NCBI GenBank assembly: GCA_029245125.1
Contig: JAQWPZ010000278.1
Coordinates: 1 to 35,546 of the forward strand
Reading direction: 5' to 3'
DNA length: 35,546 nt
Source: Rubripirellula sp.
Lineage (GTDB): Bacteria > Planctomycetota > Planctomycetia > Pirellulales > Pirellulaceae
The first letter of the stretch is position 1; each line of letters opens with the position of its first letter. The position numbers and the translations under genes were made by a program. Below are positions 24,394-33,640 of the stretch, piece after piece. A model generated the notes under the pieces. It did no database searches and was not told where the DNA came from. It saw nothing but the letters and a program-made list of their open reading frames with translations.

Positions 24394-26526
24394 TCATTGA
24401 TTTGCCTTCCGGCTGGCGGCAGCGCCGTAAACTGATTCGGTGACGAAGGCTGCCAACGCTGCCAATATAAAATACCATCCGTAAGGTTGCTGGAGCGCCT
24501 CAGATTCAGCCAGTTGGAAAGCATCGGCTGGTGATTCTGAATCGAAGCGGCGACCGTCATCCGATTGGGTCCACGACGCCACGGCAGCGGGTGTGAAGTC
24601 ATATCGCAATTCGGATTCCAGTGGTGATGGATTCACATCCAGAACCGCGTCAATCTGCTCGCCTTTACTGTACTGGATCCCGTAATGCCCAGGCCGAGGG
24701 GACGCCAGGAAGTTTGCGGTTCGGTTGACGACTGGAATACGAACCGAGCCCTGGGCTCGAGGATCGATTTTGCCTGTGGTTGGATCCAGACGAGACACTG
24801 TGATTTCCTCGGCGATTGAACCGGGCGGGAGTTCCCAAGCGACTGACTCACCCGGTTCGTATCCAGCAACGGAAATCGACTGCCCGCGGAGATATTCAAG
24901 GCACTTATCCAAAAACGGGATAAAGGTAGGGTGGATAGGCCAATTGGTGTCTCGCCGCTCAAAAGCAAAGGCAAAGACAAGCATTCGTCCGGGGCCCAGG
25001 ATTGATTCAAACATCAGCGGATCGCCGGAGGCAGAGAATGCCAGTGGGTTCGCATCGCGGACTTTCAGGCGGCGATAATTCAAGAACTCGATTTCTTCCA
25101 AATTGCCCATCTCGGCTGATTGAAACGGCGCGAAGACCGGATGTTCGGCAAACAGGTAACGAAACGTTGCCGGCGTTATCGATGTGGGTTGGTCCGGCGG
25201 CAATTCGATTCCCAGTTCTCTTAGAAATCCTATGACCAGTGGTGTTGCTTCATCAACCATCAACATGACGCCGCGTCCGCTACTCAAGTCATTGCGAACC
25301 GCGTTGCGGACCTGTGCCGACAGCAAAGATTGACCATCGACGCAAAGCACATCTGGTGGTGTTTCGCCTTGGCGATCAGCCATCGCGGACGGATCAGAGA
25401 TTTGCATCTCCCAGCGGGACTGCATCACTTGGGGATCGAGTGCTCTGCGGAGGAACAGGGACTCAGTAATTAGTTCGACACGACCCGCGCGTTGTGGCGG
25501 CAAAGAAAAAACGACCAAGTTGTCGCCCACCAAGGCATCACTGGCGTCACCCGCCGAAGCATCCACTGCTGCTTCAACAATTACTTCGCCGAGTACCCAC
25601 TGATCGGCGTCCGCTTCCCATTCAGCAACAACCGTTCCTGATTCGATTGTAGTGTTCGCTTTCGGTTCGAGCGTGACGTCTTGGCGGAAGACTTCACGAC
25701 CGCGATCGAGAAACGCGACTGAAAATTTCTGAGGTGCTTGCTGACTTGCTGTGAATTGGGGGGATGCTGCTTGCCGAGTCAGCGTGACGCTGGCCTCCAG
25801 TCCTGGCCGTCCGTCTCGCTCGGTTCGTCGTGCCATCGGATCAGACAGGCTTAAATTGGCGGGAGCGGTTTCCAGTGGTGTTGGCAGTGAAACCTCCGTG
25901 TTCGATTGTAGGAAAGGGATCGCAGTCTCACGCATCGCCCATTGGTTGGCTTGGCTATCACTGAAGAGGACGATGTGTTGCTTGGTTCCCAGTGAGGTGT
26001 CCAGCATTTCCGCGGCGGAGCGGAAGGCGTCGACGAAATTTCCCCGCTCTGCCGATGGTTCAAGTTGGCGGACGGTATCAGCAGCGACGACGGGGTCATC
26101 GCCAAAGCGGACCAATGTTCTGGCTGTGGTCGCTAATTCGATAACGGCGATCTGGGTGCGTTGATCATTGGCCGCCAATTCGGTGGCGATCGCATCACGG
26201 GCCGCTTGGAACGAATCATCGACCTGATGACTTAGCGTGTTGTCCAGAAGGTAGACTCGGCTTTCGTCCACGATTACCGTATTTTGATTTTCCACGTATG
26301 GCCAAGCGAAAGCGGCGACCAGCAACAGCAAAGCCAGCATTCGCAGTAACAGCAGCGGCCAGTTTTGCGGCCACATCGGTCGTGCTTTTGCGATCGGTTG
26401 ATCGTCCAGAAAGCGAAGGGTCGAAAATTCGACCAAGTTGCTTTCGTCGCGACGACGAAGATGCAGCCAGATGGGGACGCCAACGGCAAGGAATCCCAAC
26501 GCCATGAGCGGATAGAGGATGCTCAT
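24394..26526 (-). CDS. BatA-like membrane VWA protein
   Basis: A 710-residue membrane protein. The first 80 residues match the BatA N-terminal region (PF07584/TIGR02226): helix 1 at about 4-22, an F-x-TLRFL-x-D segment, and helix 2 at about 56-77. A VWA-like domain follows, with metal site LLDNTLSHQ (Asp95, Thr97, Ser99), so it is D-x-T-x-S rather than the usual D-x-S-x-S. Later come a glutamine amidotransferase-like stretch (about 330-520: DVLCVDGQSLL, GPGRMLVFAFAFE) and a C-terminal helix near 682-704. It starts 2 bp after the DUF58 gene, so the two are translationally close. BatA proteins were named for Bacteroides aerotolerance; the role in planctomycetes is unknown. Confidence 0.92.
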   Translation of the reverse strand: MSILYPLMALGFLAVGVPIWLHLRRRDESNLVEFSTLRFLDDQPIAKARPMWPQNWPLLLLRMLALLLLVAAFAWPYVENQNTVIVDESRVYLLDNTLSHQVDDSFQAARDAIATELAANDQRTQIAVIELATTARTLVRFGDDPVVAADTVRQLEPSAERGNFVDAFRSAAEMLDTSLGTKQHIVLFSDSQANQWAMRETAIPFLQSNTEVSLPTPLETAPANLSLSDPMARRTERDGRPGLEASVTLTRQAASPQFTASQQAPQKFSVAFLDRGREVFRQDVTLEPKANTTIESGTVVAEWEADADQWVLGEVIVEAAVDASAGDASDALVGDNLVVFSLPPQRAGRVELITESLFLRRALDPQVMQSRWEMQISDPSAMADRQGETPPDVLCVDGQSLLSAQVRNAVRNDLSSGRGVMLMVDEATPLVIGFLRELGIELPPDQPTSITPATFRYLFAEHPVFAPFQSAEMGNLEEIEFLNYRRLKVRDANPLAFSASGDPLMFESILGPGRMLVFAFAFERRDTNWPIHPTFIPFLDKCLEYLRGQSISVAGYEPGESVAWELPPGSIAEEITVSRLDPTTGKIDPRAQGSVRIPVVNRTANFLASPRPGHYGIQYSKGEQIDAVLDVNPSPLESELRYDFTPAAVASWTQSDDGRRFDSESPADAFQLAESEALQQPYGWYFILAALAAFVTESVYGAAASRKANQ

Positions 26527-26528
26527 CG

Positions 26529-27449
26529 TTACATCAACCGCTGGCGTTCATGAAGGAACAGTGACAAGGCTTGCCACGGTTCTTGATCGGTTCGCAGCAC
26601 GCAATGGGGAACTTCAAGTGACTGAAATAAGTCGCGGTATTCCTGCTGGAACGATTCGAATCGTTTCAGGTAGCGATCCCGTGCAGTGTTCGGATCGATT
26701 GTTCTTCGTTCTTGGGTTTCCAGATCCTTGAAAACCGAGGATTGCTCGAAAGGGAATTCGAGTTCGTCTCGGTCAAGTGTCTGAAAGACGAGGCACTCAT
26801 GGCCCAGAAATCTTAATTGCTGAAACGCTTCGCGAATCCCCTCTGCATCTTCCAGCAGGTCCGAGAAAAACAGGATGACACTGCGACGATGGATCAGTCG
26901 AAGCATGTGTTGCAGCAGTTCGGCTAATCGTGGTCCACCTGCTGAATGGATCTGTTGGAGATGCCCCAGCATGATCCCAAATTGGCTCGGTTTTTGAGAC
27001 GGTCGAATGAACTCGGACCCTTGTGCAAGTTCGTCCAGCGTGAGCAATCCAACTGCATCGTTCTGTCGAAGCGCCAGCGAGGTCATCGCGGCCGAGACGG
27101 CTTTGGCAACTTCTAACTTGGACGCCCAGGCATCGCCGCCCCGATAGTTCATTGATCCGCTGGTGTCGATTACCAGGTAGATCCGCACATTTGTCTCTTG
27201 CGTGTATTTCTTGATACACAGACGATTGCTGCGAGCGTAAAGTTGCCAGTCGAGATGGCGTAAATCATCTCCCGGTTGATAATCGCGGTATTCGCTGAAC
27301 TCGACACTGATTCCGTGGAACGGGCTCTTGTGCAAGCCGTGCAAAAAACCTTCCACGATGTAGCGAGCCTTCAGGTCAAGGCTGAGCAGCAGTGACATGA
27401 CTTTGGGATCGAATCGATCGATTAATCGCTCGTGCTGGCGAACCGCCAT
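26529..27449 (-). CDS. DUF58 / VWA-like cytosolic protein
   Basis: A 306-residue DUF58 protein. The family block HGISVEFSEYRDYQPGDDLR is at about 45-64, followed by HLDWQLYARSNRLCIKKYTQE. The VWA metal site is DTSGSM (95-100), with FFSDLLED further along. There is no hydrophobic segment, so it is cytosolic, unlike the longer DUF58 proteins that begin with two helices. It lies between moxR (5-bp gap) and the BatA-like gene (2-bp gap), the usual order. In such clusters the MoxR ATPase is thought to act together with the VWA protein. The start is ATG. Confidence 0.95.
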   Translation of the reverse strand: MAVRQHERLIDRFDPKVMSLLLSLDLKARYIVEGFLHGLHKSPFHGISVEFSEYRDYQPGDDLRHLDWQLYARSNRLCIKKYTQETNVRIYLVIDTSGSMNYRGGDAWASKLEVAKAVSAAMTSLALRQNDAVGLLTLDELAQGSEFIRPSQKPSQFGIMLGHLQQIHSAGGPRLAELLQHMLRLIHRRSVILFFSDLLEDAEGIREAFQQLRFLGHECLVFQTLDRDELEFPFEQSSVFKDLETQERRTIDPNTARDRYLKRFESFQQEYRDLFQSLEVPHCVLRTDQEPWQALSLFLHERQRLM

Positions 27450-27454
27450 CAGAA

Positions 27455-28543
27455 TTATCCTCGGCCGGTGGCGGCTTGGGGGATTTCAGCCAACAGCTGT
27501 TGGATAATGTCGTCTGCTGACTGGCCTTCTGCATCAGCGTGAAAGCTGCGGATAATTCGATGACGTAGCACCATCGGTGCGATTGCTTTTACATCTTCGC
27601 ATGCCACATTGAACCGTCCCTGCGCTGCTGCCCGAGCACGGCCTGCCAAGATTAGGTTCTGGCTGGCTCTGGGGCTTGCGCCCCAGCGAATCCAACGCGA
27701 AACATTCGTCGATGCGCCGTCGGATGATCCGCCGTCGGACGAGGGGCGGGTGGCACGAACCAGACGGGCTGCGTAGTCGATTACGTTGGCTGATGCCGGG
27801 ATATGTTCGATGGCATCGCGGTAATGCAGGATGTCGCGGCGTGACAGTTGCGGTCGCAAACCCTCCAATGGCGTGAACGAATGCCCGGCCACAATTTGCT
27901 TCTCTTCTTCAAGCGATGGATAGCCCACCTCTAGTTGAAACAGAAAGCGATCGAGCTGGGCTTCGGGGAGCGGATACGTTCCCTCTTGTTCAATCGGGTT
28001 CTGCGTTGCCAAGACGAGAAACGGTTCTGGTAATTGATCGGTTCGTCCCGAAACCGTGACTGTCCGCTCCTGCATCGCTTCCAGCAGAGCCGCTTGCGTC
28101 TTGGGAGGTGTTCGATTGATTTCGTCGGCCAGCAACATCTGTGTGAAGATTGGACCTTTGATGAATTCAAATTCGCGATGCCCTGATTCCTCTTCTTGCA
28201 AAATGTCGGTCCCGGTGATGTCGGGTGGCATCAGGTCGGGTGTGAATTGAATCCGCTTGAAATCTAAAGCGAGCACCCGGGCCAGGGCACGGACGAGCAG
28301 CGTTTTGGCGAGTCCCGGAACGCCTTCGATCAAGCAGTGCCCGTAGGACAATAGCGCGTACAGGATCGCTGCCGTATTCTCCTGTTGGCCAACGACGCAT
28401 TGCCCCACCTCCTGCTGGATTGCTTCGACTTTGGCGGGCAGGGTTGCCAGGATTTTGGCGGCGTTCTCAGGAGTAACCGCAATCACCGCCGCATCTTCTT
28501 CCACAGATTCCGGAGCGAATTGATCAAAATCTGGATCCGGCAT
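27455..28543 (-). CDS. MoxR-family AAA+ ATPase
   Basis: A 362-residue AAA+ ATPase. The Walker A motif is GVPGLAKT (74-81), Walker B is LLADEIN (137-143), and sensor 1 is LATQNPIEQEGTYPLPEAQ (from 178). The TPDLMPPDITG segment and EAQLDRF are typical of MoxR. The C-terminal lid carries GASPRASQNLI. It is the first gene of a six-gene minus-strand cluster and has GGGA about six bases before the ATG at 28543. MoxR ATPases are regarded as chaperone-like factors that remodel or insert cofactors into target complexes with VWA proteins. The target in this organism is unknown. Confidence 0.96.
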   Translation of the reverse strand: MPDPDFDQFAPESVEEDAAVIAVTPENAAKILATLPAKVEAIQQEVGQCVVGQQENTAAILYALLSYGHCLIEGVPGLAKTLLVRALARVLALDFKRIQFTPDLMPPDITGTDILQEEESGHREFEFIKGPIFTQMLLADEINRTPPKTQAALLEAMQERTVTVSGRTDQLPEPFLVLATQNPIEQEGTYPLPEAQLDRFLFQLEVGYPSLEEEKQIVAGHSFTPLEGLRPQLSRRDILHYRDAIEHIPASANVIDYAARLVRATRPSSDGGSSDGASTNVSRWIRWGASPRASQNLILAGRARAAAQGRFNVACEDVKAIAPMVLRHRIIRSFHADAEGQSADDIIQQLLAEIPQAATGRG

Positions 28544-28792
28544 GAAATTTCCCGAGTGATGTTTTGAGCGGTGCGAACAAAGCTAGGGGCTGATCGAAGT
28601 CAACGCCAAGATGCTCGAATGGTAACACGGATCGAATACTTGCACCGATAGGACGCGAATTCTCTCATTACAGGTTTTGCTTTCCTCACCGGCAGGAATT
28701 CAGTTTCGCCGATCATCGGTGGCAATCGAAGCAGAAGCTGCACGCCTGGAGCGGAGATTGCCGCGCTGAATTGGTGGGGAATCACGCGGCTG

Positions 28793-28806
28793 GACAGTTA
28801 ACTGTC
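28793..28806. promoter_or_regulatory. Perfect 14-bp palindrome GACAGTTAACTGTC
   Basis: A perfect two-fold symmetric site about 250 bp upstream of the moxR start. Its size fits a dimeric repressor or activator site, but it could be chance. Confidence 0.3.
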
Positions 28807-29446
28807 AGTGATCGGACGTTCACGCCAGGGATGCGACTCCCGTCCACTATGCTGGTGACGTGCGGTCAGGTGGCAGCCGGGCCGCAGTGGCAAAGATTCC
28901 CTCTGCCGTTTGAGCCACATCGTCGGCGACGTACCAAGTAGCTTCGCCGGGCAAGTTTCTGGGTGTCCGCTGCCTCAGGCAGGTTCGCACTGGGCCGATG
29001 TTGAGAGTCTGGAGAAACGCATTTCCTCAATCGGTGATGAGGTATTCGGCGGGAAGCCAGTGAACGTATCAGCAGTTACAGACTTGTCAGTGACCTGCAA
29101 CTGCGGCCGTTGCTTCGATTAGAAGTTCGCCTTTCTGTGACAACCCACGTGTCCTTTTCTGGTCGCTGAGTCGAGCGTCCGCAGCGGATTGCGCGCGAAT
29201 TGCCTTGCGTGCAAGTTCACGGTACCGCATTGATAAACGGCGTGACATGACCAAGCCGTGGTGTGGTGAGGGCGGGTAGCGGAAGGAGTCCAAAGGGGTG
29301 GGCGACATCTCGAACATTTATCCTGAAGCAAGCCATCTCGCGATGGGTTAATCGATTGAATCAGTTAAGTATTATCGCTTGGCAACCCAGTGGTGATAGA
29401 GAGTTCGTGTCGATGAGTTCAAGAAAATTGGGAGGGAAGATTTTCG

Positions 29447-29469
29447 CCCCCTTGCGAGCAAGTAGGGGG
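29447..29469. terminator. Hairpin CCCCCTTGC-GA-GCAAGTAGGGGG
   Basis: The two arms pair almost perfectly, with two bases bulged on the 3' side. It lies about 300 bp beyond the 3' end of the hypothetical gene at 29774, so it could terminate that transcript. The distance makes this uncertain. Confidence 0.35.
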
Positions 29470-29577
29470 TTCTCACGCGACGAAATCATGGTCGGTAGAT
29501 GAAAGAAAAAAACGTTGCCCGGCAAAATGACGTCGTTGCAGGGTGTTCGCGACGAGTTCTTTCGGGTCACACCAGTT

Positions 29578-29619
29578 TCTGGGTTGCGTTTCACGGTTTT
29601 CTGGATTGCGTTTCACGGT
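29578..29619. repeat. Direct repeat, 20 bp x 2
   Basis: TCTGGGTTGCGTTTCACGGT (29578-29597) and TCTGGATTGCGTTTCACGGT (29600-29619) differ by one base and have a 22-bp period. They lie in noncoding DNA. Confidence 0.8.
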
Positions 29620-29773
29620 GCGAAGGACGCGATGCCGTCGTCACGAATGCGAGGGGCTTCAGCGGCGAGGCACGGATGGTCCGTCGTCGTTGAGTTGCAT
29701 TCTCATCAGTGTTTCGCGTTGACGCCGATTAGCTGTACCACCTGATTGCTGCGTCTCTTCACGCGGGCCAGCA

Positions 29774-30601
29774 TCACTGGGGGAAGTTCGAGCGGATATC
29801 ACGCGCTCGCAGCACCCGTTTGATTTGGTCGAGTTTGTCTTGGGTTGCTGCGTCAAGAACGTTGACTTCATCGGCTGCTCGCCTTGCTTTACCCACTTCT
29901 GAGAGATTCACGAACGCCTGCATCAGTTCGGGTGCGACATTGGCTTTTGCCGCATCTTCGACGGTATCAAGTAAATCATCGATGAAAGCAAGGTAATACT
30001 CGTTTGCCGCAATTCGGTTTTCCTTGAGTCCGCTGGTTGGGGAGATTGATCTCGTGCGGAGATGAAGATTTCGTAACCGGGCGTAGAACTCGTAGTCCGT
30101 GTCGTTGTCGATGTTGAACCCCTGATACGTGTCGAGAGCAAGGTTTGGTTTGAGCGGTTCTGAAGTCGAGGGGGTTAGCGGCTCAGTTGTTAATGCAGCG
30201 TTTGGGGCGACCAGTTGCGAGATAAGCTCGGGACGCAGGTAGAGGGTGCTGCCGAGGGCGACGAACGAACAGATGATTGCGGCGCTGGCAAGGTTAGCGA
30301 TCAACGCATAGCTGCGGAGCCGATCAATTTTGTCGGAGAGCTTCGCGACTTGCTGCGAGATCTTTAGTTGCTCGGTCAACAGTTCTCGGGACGAGATTGG
30401 CCGTACTTGTTCTGCTGTAAACGCTGCGCTCGACTCGCGTCTGCTCAGCTGGCTTTGTCCCTCGATCGCTGTCAGAAAAGAATGCTCATTGCCCGATTCG
30501 CCGTCTGTTAGTTCGCCGTCTGTTAGTGCTTTGGGGGCTCTCGTCTCAACGTCTGGCGTGCCAGTTTCTGGTGATCGGGGGCGTTGATGCTTGTGCGGCA
30601 A
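29774..30601 (-). CDS. Hypothetical single-pass membrane protein
   Basis: I do not recognise this 275-residue protein. The first 95 residues are charged and Ser/Thr/Pro-rich, with a duplicated LTDGE. A helix SRELLTEQLKISQQVAKLSDKIDRL (about 71-95) could form a short coiled coil just before a transmembrane segment at about 98-121. The rest (about 122-275) would be extracytoplasmic and mostly helical. The frame is open from a TTG at 30601 with no good ribosome binding site, so the start is uncertain. Length, hydrophobic pattern and absence of a better overlapping frame support a real gene. It is divergent from the next membrane protein gene. Confidence 0.7.
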   Translation of the reverse strand: MPHKHQRPRSPETGTPDVETRAPKALTDGELTDGESGNEHSFLTAIEGQSQLSRRESSAAFTAEQVRPISSRELLTEQLKISQQVAKLSDKIDRLRSYALIANLASAAIICSFVALGSTLYLRPELISQLVAPNAALTTEPLTPSTSEPLKPNLALDTYQGFNIDNDTDYEFYARLRNLHLRTRSISPTSGLKENRIAANEYYLAFIDDLLDTVEDAAKANVAPELMQAFVNLSEVGKARRAADEVNVLDAATQDKLDQIKRVLRARDIRSNFPQ

Positions 30602-30850
30602 GTTTGCAACCTCATTGATGGGATCGGAGATGGGATCGGGAAATCAGGTTGGGAGCGGTGCGGCATGCCATTGCTGCGTTCGTATAGGGTACCATTGCGT
30701 GCAGGCGGCGGCATGATAATCTGGCTCCGTTGCAATTCTTGGTGACCGAGTCTGGTGGTAGTTTTGGTCGTTAGTTGTCCGGGTTTTGTAGGGAGTTGAA
30801 AGGTCGTCTTGTGTTGAAACGTCACTAGTTCTAACCGATTGGAAACGGCG

Positions 30851-31576
30851 ATGGATGATCCAGATTATGAGGTGCACCCGCTCGATCGCGACTATTCCGA
30901 GGTGGAGTCGGCGTCCCGGCCTATGTTGAAAATGCCAGAGGGCAACATTCATCGAGCGGGGATTCTGGTTTTTCTGACCGGCTTCGTAACTCTGCTCGTG
31001 ACTGCAGTTCTGTTGGGGATTTTCCGCGGTTCAGGCCCGCTAGAGACGTTCGGCAGCTACGCACATCGGTTCGCGATGCTCATGATTTTACTCGGCGGGA
31101 TTTTGATTCTGGTCGGTTTGCGAATTCGGTCTTTGAAAATGTTCAATCGCGGCAAGCGTTCGAGGTTTATGTCTCATTTTTCCTCCCTCGTGATTCTACT
31201 GGTGGTTAACGTGCTCGTGCTGGTCGTCCTTTATGCGGCGATGAATGTGCTCGTCGTAAAACCAACTGAAAAGAGTCTGGCGGTGTTTTCAGCGATTTGC
31301 ACAGCGGTCGTCGCATTACTGGCAACGGCAGTGGTTTATCAACGAGGTGCCGTGCGTGGGTATGCGATTGGAGTGCTCGCTGCGTGTTTTTTTGCTTCGG
31401 AAATATTCGATGGTGGCATCTATGACTATCGCTTAAGTAGTTCGCGCGCCACGCAGCTTCTCAGCGATTGGACCTACCGTGCGTTGAAGATCCAGGCTTG
31501 CGGCATGCTGTGTGCTTGTTACGCAGTATTTGCGGAGCGGAACATGGAGCAACGTGATGATGCGGCGGGCACCTAG
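30851..31576 (+). CDS. Hypothetical polytopic membrane protein
   Basis: A 241-residue integral membrane protein of unknown function. A charged N-terminal tail of about 35 residues (MDDPDYEVHPLDRDY) is followed by hydrophobic helices at about 36-57, 73-91, 112-136, 144-163 and 170-186, with a weaker one near 213-228. No catalytic or transport motif is visible. The frame extends to a TTG at 30839, but the ATG at 30851 has GGAAA about ten bases upstream and is the better start. It lies between two minus-strand genes and is probably transcribed alone. Confidence 0.8.
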   Translation: MDDPDYEVHPLDRDYSEVESASRPMLKMPEGNIHRAGILVFLTGFVTLLVTAVLLGIFRGSGPLETFGSYAHRFAMLMILLGGILILVGLRIRSLKMFNRGKRSRFMSHFSSLVILLVVNVLVLVVLYAAMNVLVVKPTEKSLAVFSAICTAVVALLATAVVYQRGAVRGYAIGVLAACFFASEIFDGGIYDYRLSSSRATQLLSDWTYRALKIQACGMLCACYAVFAERNMEQRDDAAGT

Positions 31577-31756
31577 GCCTGCGTGGCATTGCGTTGGTCG
31601 CGAATTTTGGCCCACAGGCAGAGGTAAACAGGCAGAGGTAAGTCGACCCGATTGTTTTGGGATTAGGCGATGGGGGATCGAACTTCCCGGCTCGGAGCTG
31701 TCAGCGGGATAAGCTGGGCTAGGATTGAGGGGCTGGATTGCCTCGTCGACACGAGG

Positions 31757-32911
31757 TCAGTTTGTCTTTGCTGTGTCGTCGTGAAGTTGCGTTAGGACTT
31801 GCAGGAGACTTTTTCGCTGGTCGTCGTTGACCAGTAAGGCGCGATGATCAAGGACAAAGAGTTGCTCTCCAAAAGTCTGTGAGTACGGCGTCTCTACTGG
31901 TTTGCGGCATCGCCGCGAACTGCATCGGGACGCGGAACGAAAGCCAGCACCGATCGGTAGGTTTCGGTCTTTGGCTGCTTGGATAATGCTGGTGCGATGC
32001 GTCTGGCTGTTAGCGATCCAGGCCGTTTTGTAATGGGCGGGGGCCGAGTCGTTCGCGTCGGGGGCCGAATGATTGCCGTCCTCGAGGTCTGGTTTGTCAC
32101 GATCAGGGAATCGTCGAGCCTTTGGGTTCTCAATCATCCGCCAATGCGGCATCGCCGCTTGATGGTCACTCAGCCACTCGACGTTTGCTGCCCTGCGGTG
32201 GTTAAGTTCGGCCAAGCGGTCGAGCTGGGGGTTGATTGCAGCAGCCTGCAGTGGCGCGAGCGGGTAGGTTTCACCTGGGCGGTCCAGCAACGGTCCAAGT
32301 CGGGCTGCCAGTCGCTCAGACTTTGCCAATAACGCTCCACCGCAGCCGGCTGAGACCAGCTTGCTTCCGCCGAAGCTAAGGGTCGCCAAGTCGCCGAATG
32401 ATCCGGCTGGTTGGCCGGCGATCGTCATTCCCATGACTTGGCAAGCATCCTCAATGAGAAGCCATTTTTGTTGATCGCAAATCAGCCGGATCGCGTCGAT
32501 TTGTGCGGGCTGCCCATACAGATGAGTGGCGATTACTGCTCGAACCGATGGGCTGGCCGCTGCCTTCAGTAGGTTCGGATCGAGTGAAACGGTGTCTGGA
32601 TGTACGTCCACCAGGACTGGGCGAGCTCCGACCAATTCAACGGTGCGGAAATTTCCCGGATAGTCGTAGGCAGCCAGGATGACCTCATCACCTGGCCCGA
32701 TTTGCTGGGCTCGGAGCGCGATTTCGAGTGCCGCTGTGCCGCTGCAGCAGAGGCGTGCAACAGCCGTCTCAAATTGTCGAGAAAGTCGTTTCTCGAGCTG
32801 CTTGCAGATGTCACTGTGGTATTGGCCCCAGGCCCCAGACCGCAAAACTGATTCGACGGATTGGCCGATTTCTGGCCAATCGGGGGGCCATTTGGGGCAT
32901 TCAAAGGTCAC
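31757..32911 (-). CDS. DegT/DnrJ/EryC1/StrS-type PLP aminotransferase
   Basis: A protein of about 384 residues in the sugar aminotransferase family of PLP-dependent fold type I. The pattern includes SGTAALEIALRA and GPGDEVILAAYDYPGN. LIEDACQ supplies the Asp that contacts the PLP pyridine nitrogen (Asp155). SFGGSKLVSAGCGGAL carries the PLP lysine (Lys184). Members transfer amino groups to keto-sugars for surface polysaccharides or secondary metabolites. A hydrophilic insert near PDLEDGNHSAPDANDSAP, about residue 270-285, is unusual. The frame reaches a TTG at 32977. A GTG at 32911 preceded by GGAG with a seven-base spacer is a better start and begins just before the conserved fold. No other sugar genes are nearby. 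Confidence 0.9.
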   Translation of the reverse strand: MTFECPKWPPDWPEIGQSVESVLRSGAWGQYHSDICKQLEKRLSRQFETAVARLCCSGTAALEIALRAQQIGPGDEVILAAYDYPGNFRTVELVGARPVLVDVHPDTVSLDPNLLKAAASPSVRAVIATHLYGQPAQIDAIRLICDQQKWLLIEDACQVMGMTIAGQPAGSFGDLATLSFGGSKLVSAGCGGALLAKSERLAARLGPLLDRPGETYPLAPLQAAAINPQLDRLAELNHRRAANVEWLSDHQAAMPHWRMIENPKARRFPDRDKPDLEDGNHSAPDANDSAPAHYKTAWIANSQTHRTSIIQAAKDRNLPIGAGFRSASRCSSRRCRKPVETPYSQTFGEQLFVLDHRALLVNDDQRKSLLQVLTQLHDDTAKTN

Positions 32912-33142
32912 CTCGTTTCTCCATTTCCGTTTGATTGCCGGCACAAAACGGGCCGTTGAAGGCGATTTTCCGTGCAAGTCGTGAAAACTGCTGGGCTTGT
33001 GACGTTTTTTGCCCTTTCATATCATGCTGCATTCAATGCACCCCTGAGTTGTCGGCCGATGCCGGCCTTAGGGATACCCGCCTAAGATGCGGAAGGTTTT
33101 CTGTTGATCTTCGAAGACTACGCTGCCCGAGCGGCTGACTTA

Positions 33143-33538
33143 ATGAGCACATGGAGCATTCTGGCTCAAGCGGCGGATGATCCGCAGCCCACGACCGTGA
33201 TCGGCACAATCCTGAACAATCCGCTGACACCGATTGTTGGCTTGTTCCTGCTGTTCTACTTCATCTTCATCAAGCCAGAACGCCGTCGCAAGGCGGAAGA
33301 AACGCAAAGGATGTCGAGTTTGAAGAAGAACGACCGGATCGTCACGATCGGCGGGATCCATGGGATGGTCGTTGCAGCGGCCCAAGGCAGCAATGTAGTC
33401 ACGATCAAGATCGACGAAGCCGGAAACACCCGGGTGAAGATGAATCGCTCTGCGATTGCCGCGGTTGTCTCCGACAAAGATAACGATTCCGGGGCGAAGG
33501 CGAGTGCAGAACTCGCTTCGGAGACGAAGGCGAATTAA
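33143..33538 (+). CDS. yajC: Preprotein translocase accessory subunit YajC
   Basis: A 131-residue YajC. One transmembrane helix (about 24-43, TPIVGLFLLFYFIFI) is followed directly by the conserved KPERRRKAEETQRMSSLKKNDRIVTIGGIHGMV block, then by a small beta domain (VVTIKIDEAGNTRVKMNRSAI) and an acidic tail. YajC associates with SecDF-YidC at the inner membrane. The secD-secF gene begins 102 bp downstream, the common gene order. The frame is open from a TTG at 33104, but the ATG at 33143 leaves the usual short N-terminus. Confidence 0.95.
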   Translation: MSTWSILAQAADDPQPTTVIGTILNNPLTPIVGLFLLFYFIFIKPERRRKAEETQRMSSLKKNDRIVTIGGIHGMVVAAAQGSNVVTIKIDEAGNTRVKMNRSAIAAVVSDKDNDSGAKASAELASETKAN

Positions 33539-33640
33539 CGAAAATCATCAAGCGGCCGACCGCGTTGAAGGATCATGCGATCCCAAGCTCCCACGGCTTG
33601 ATATCCTTAGAAACCACGAATCCCCGATTCAGAAATAACG

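Larger units (their letters stand above)
28544..29773. other. 1.2-kb gap upstream of moxR, no convincing gene
   Basis: This is the longest gene-free stretch. The frames here (for example minus 28600-28785 and 29087-29317, plus 28910-29122 and 29499-29693) are short, overlap, and match nothing I know. It contains the 14-bp palindrome at 28793, a hairpin at 29447 and a direct repeat at 29578, listed separately. The moxR promoter must lie just above 28543. Confidence 0.45.

Noticed and set aside
24177..24602. Minus-strand 141-codon frame in the cluster spacer
   Set aside because: It overlaps the BatA-like gene in another frame and resembles no known protein.
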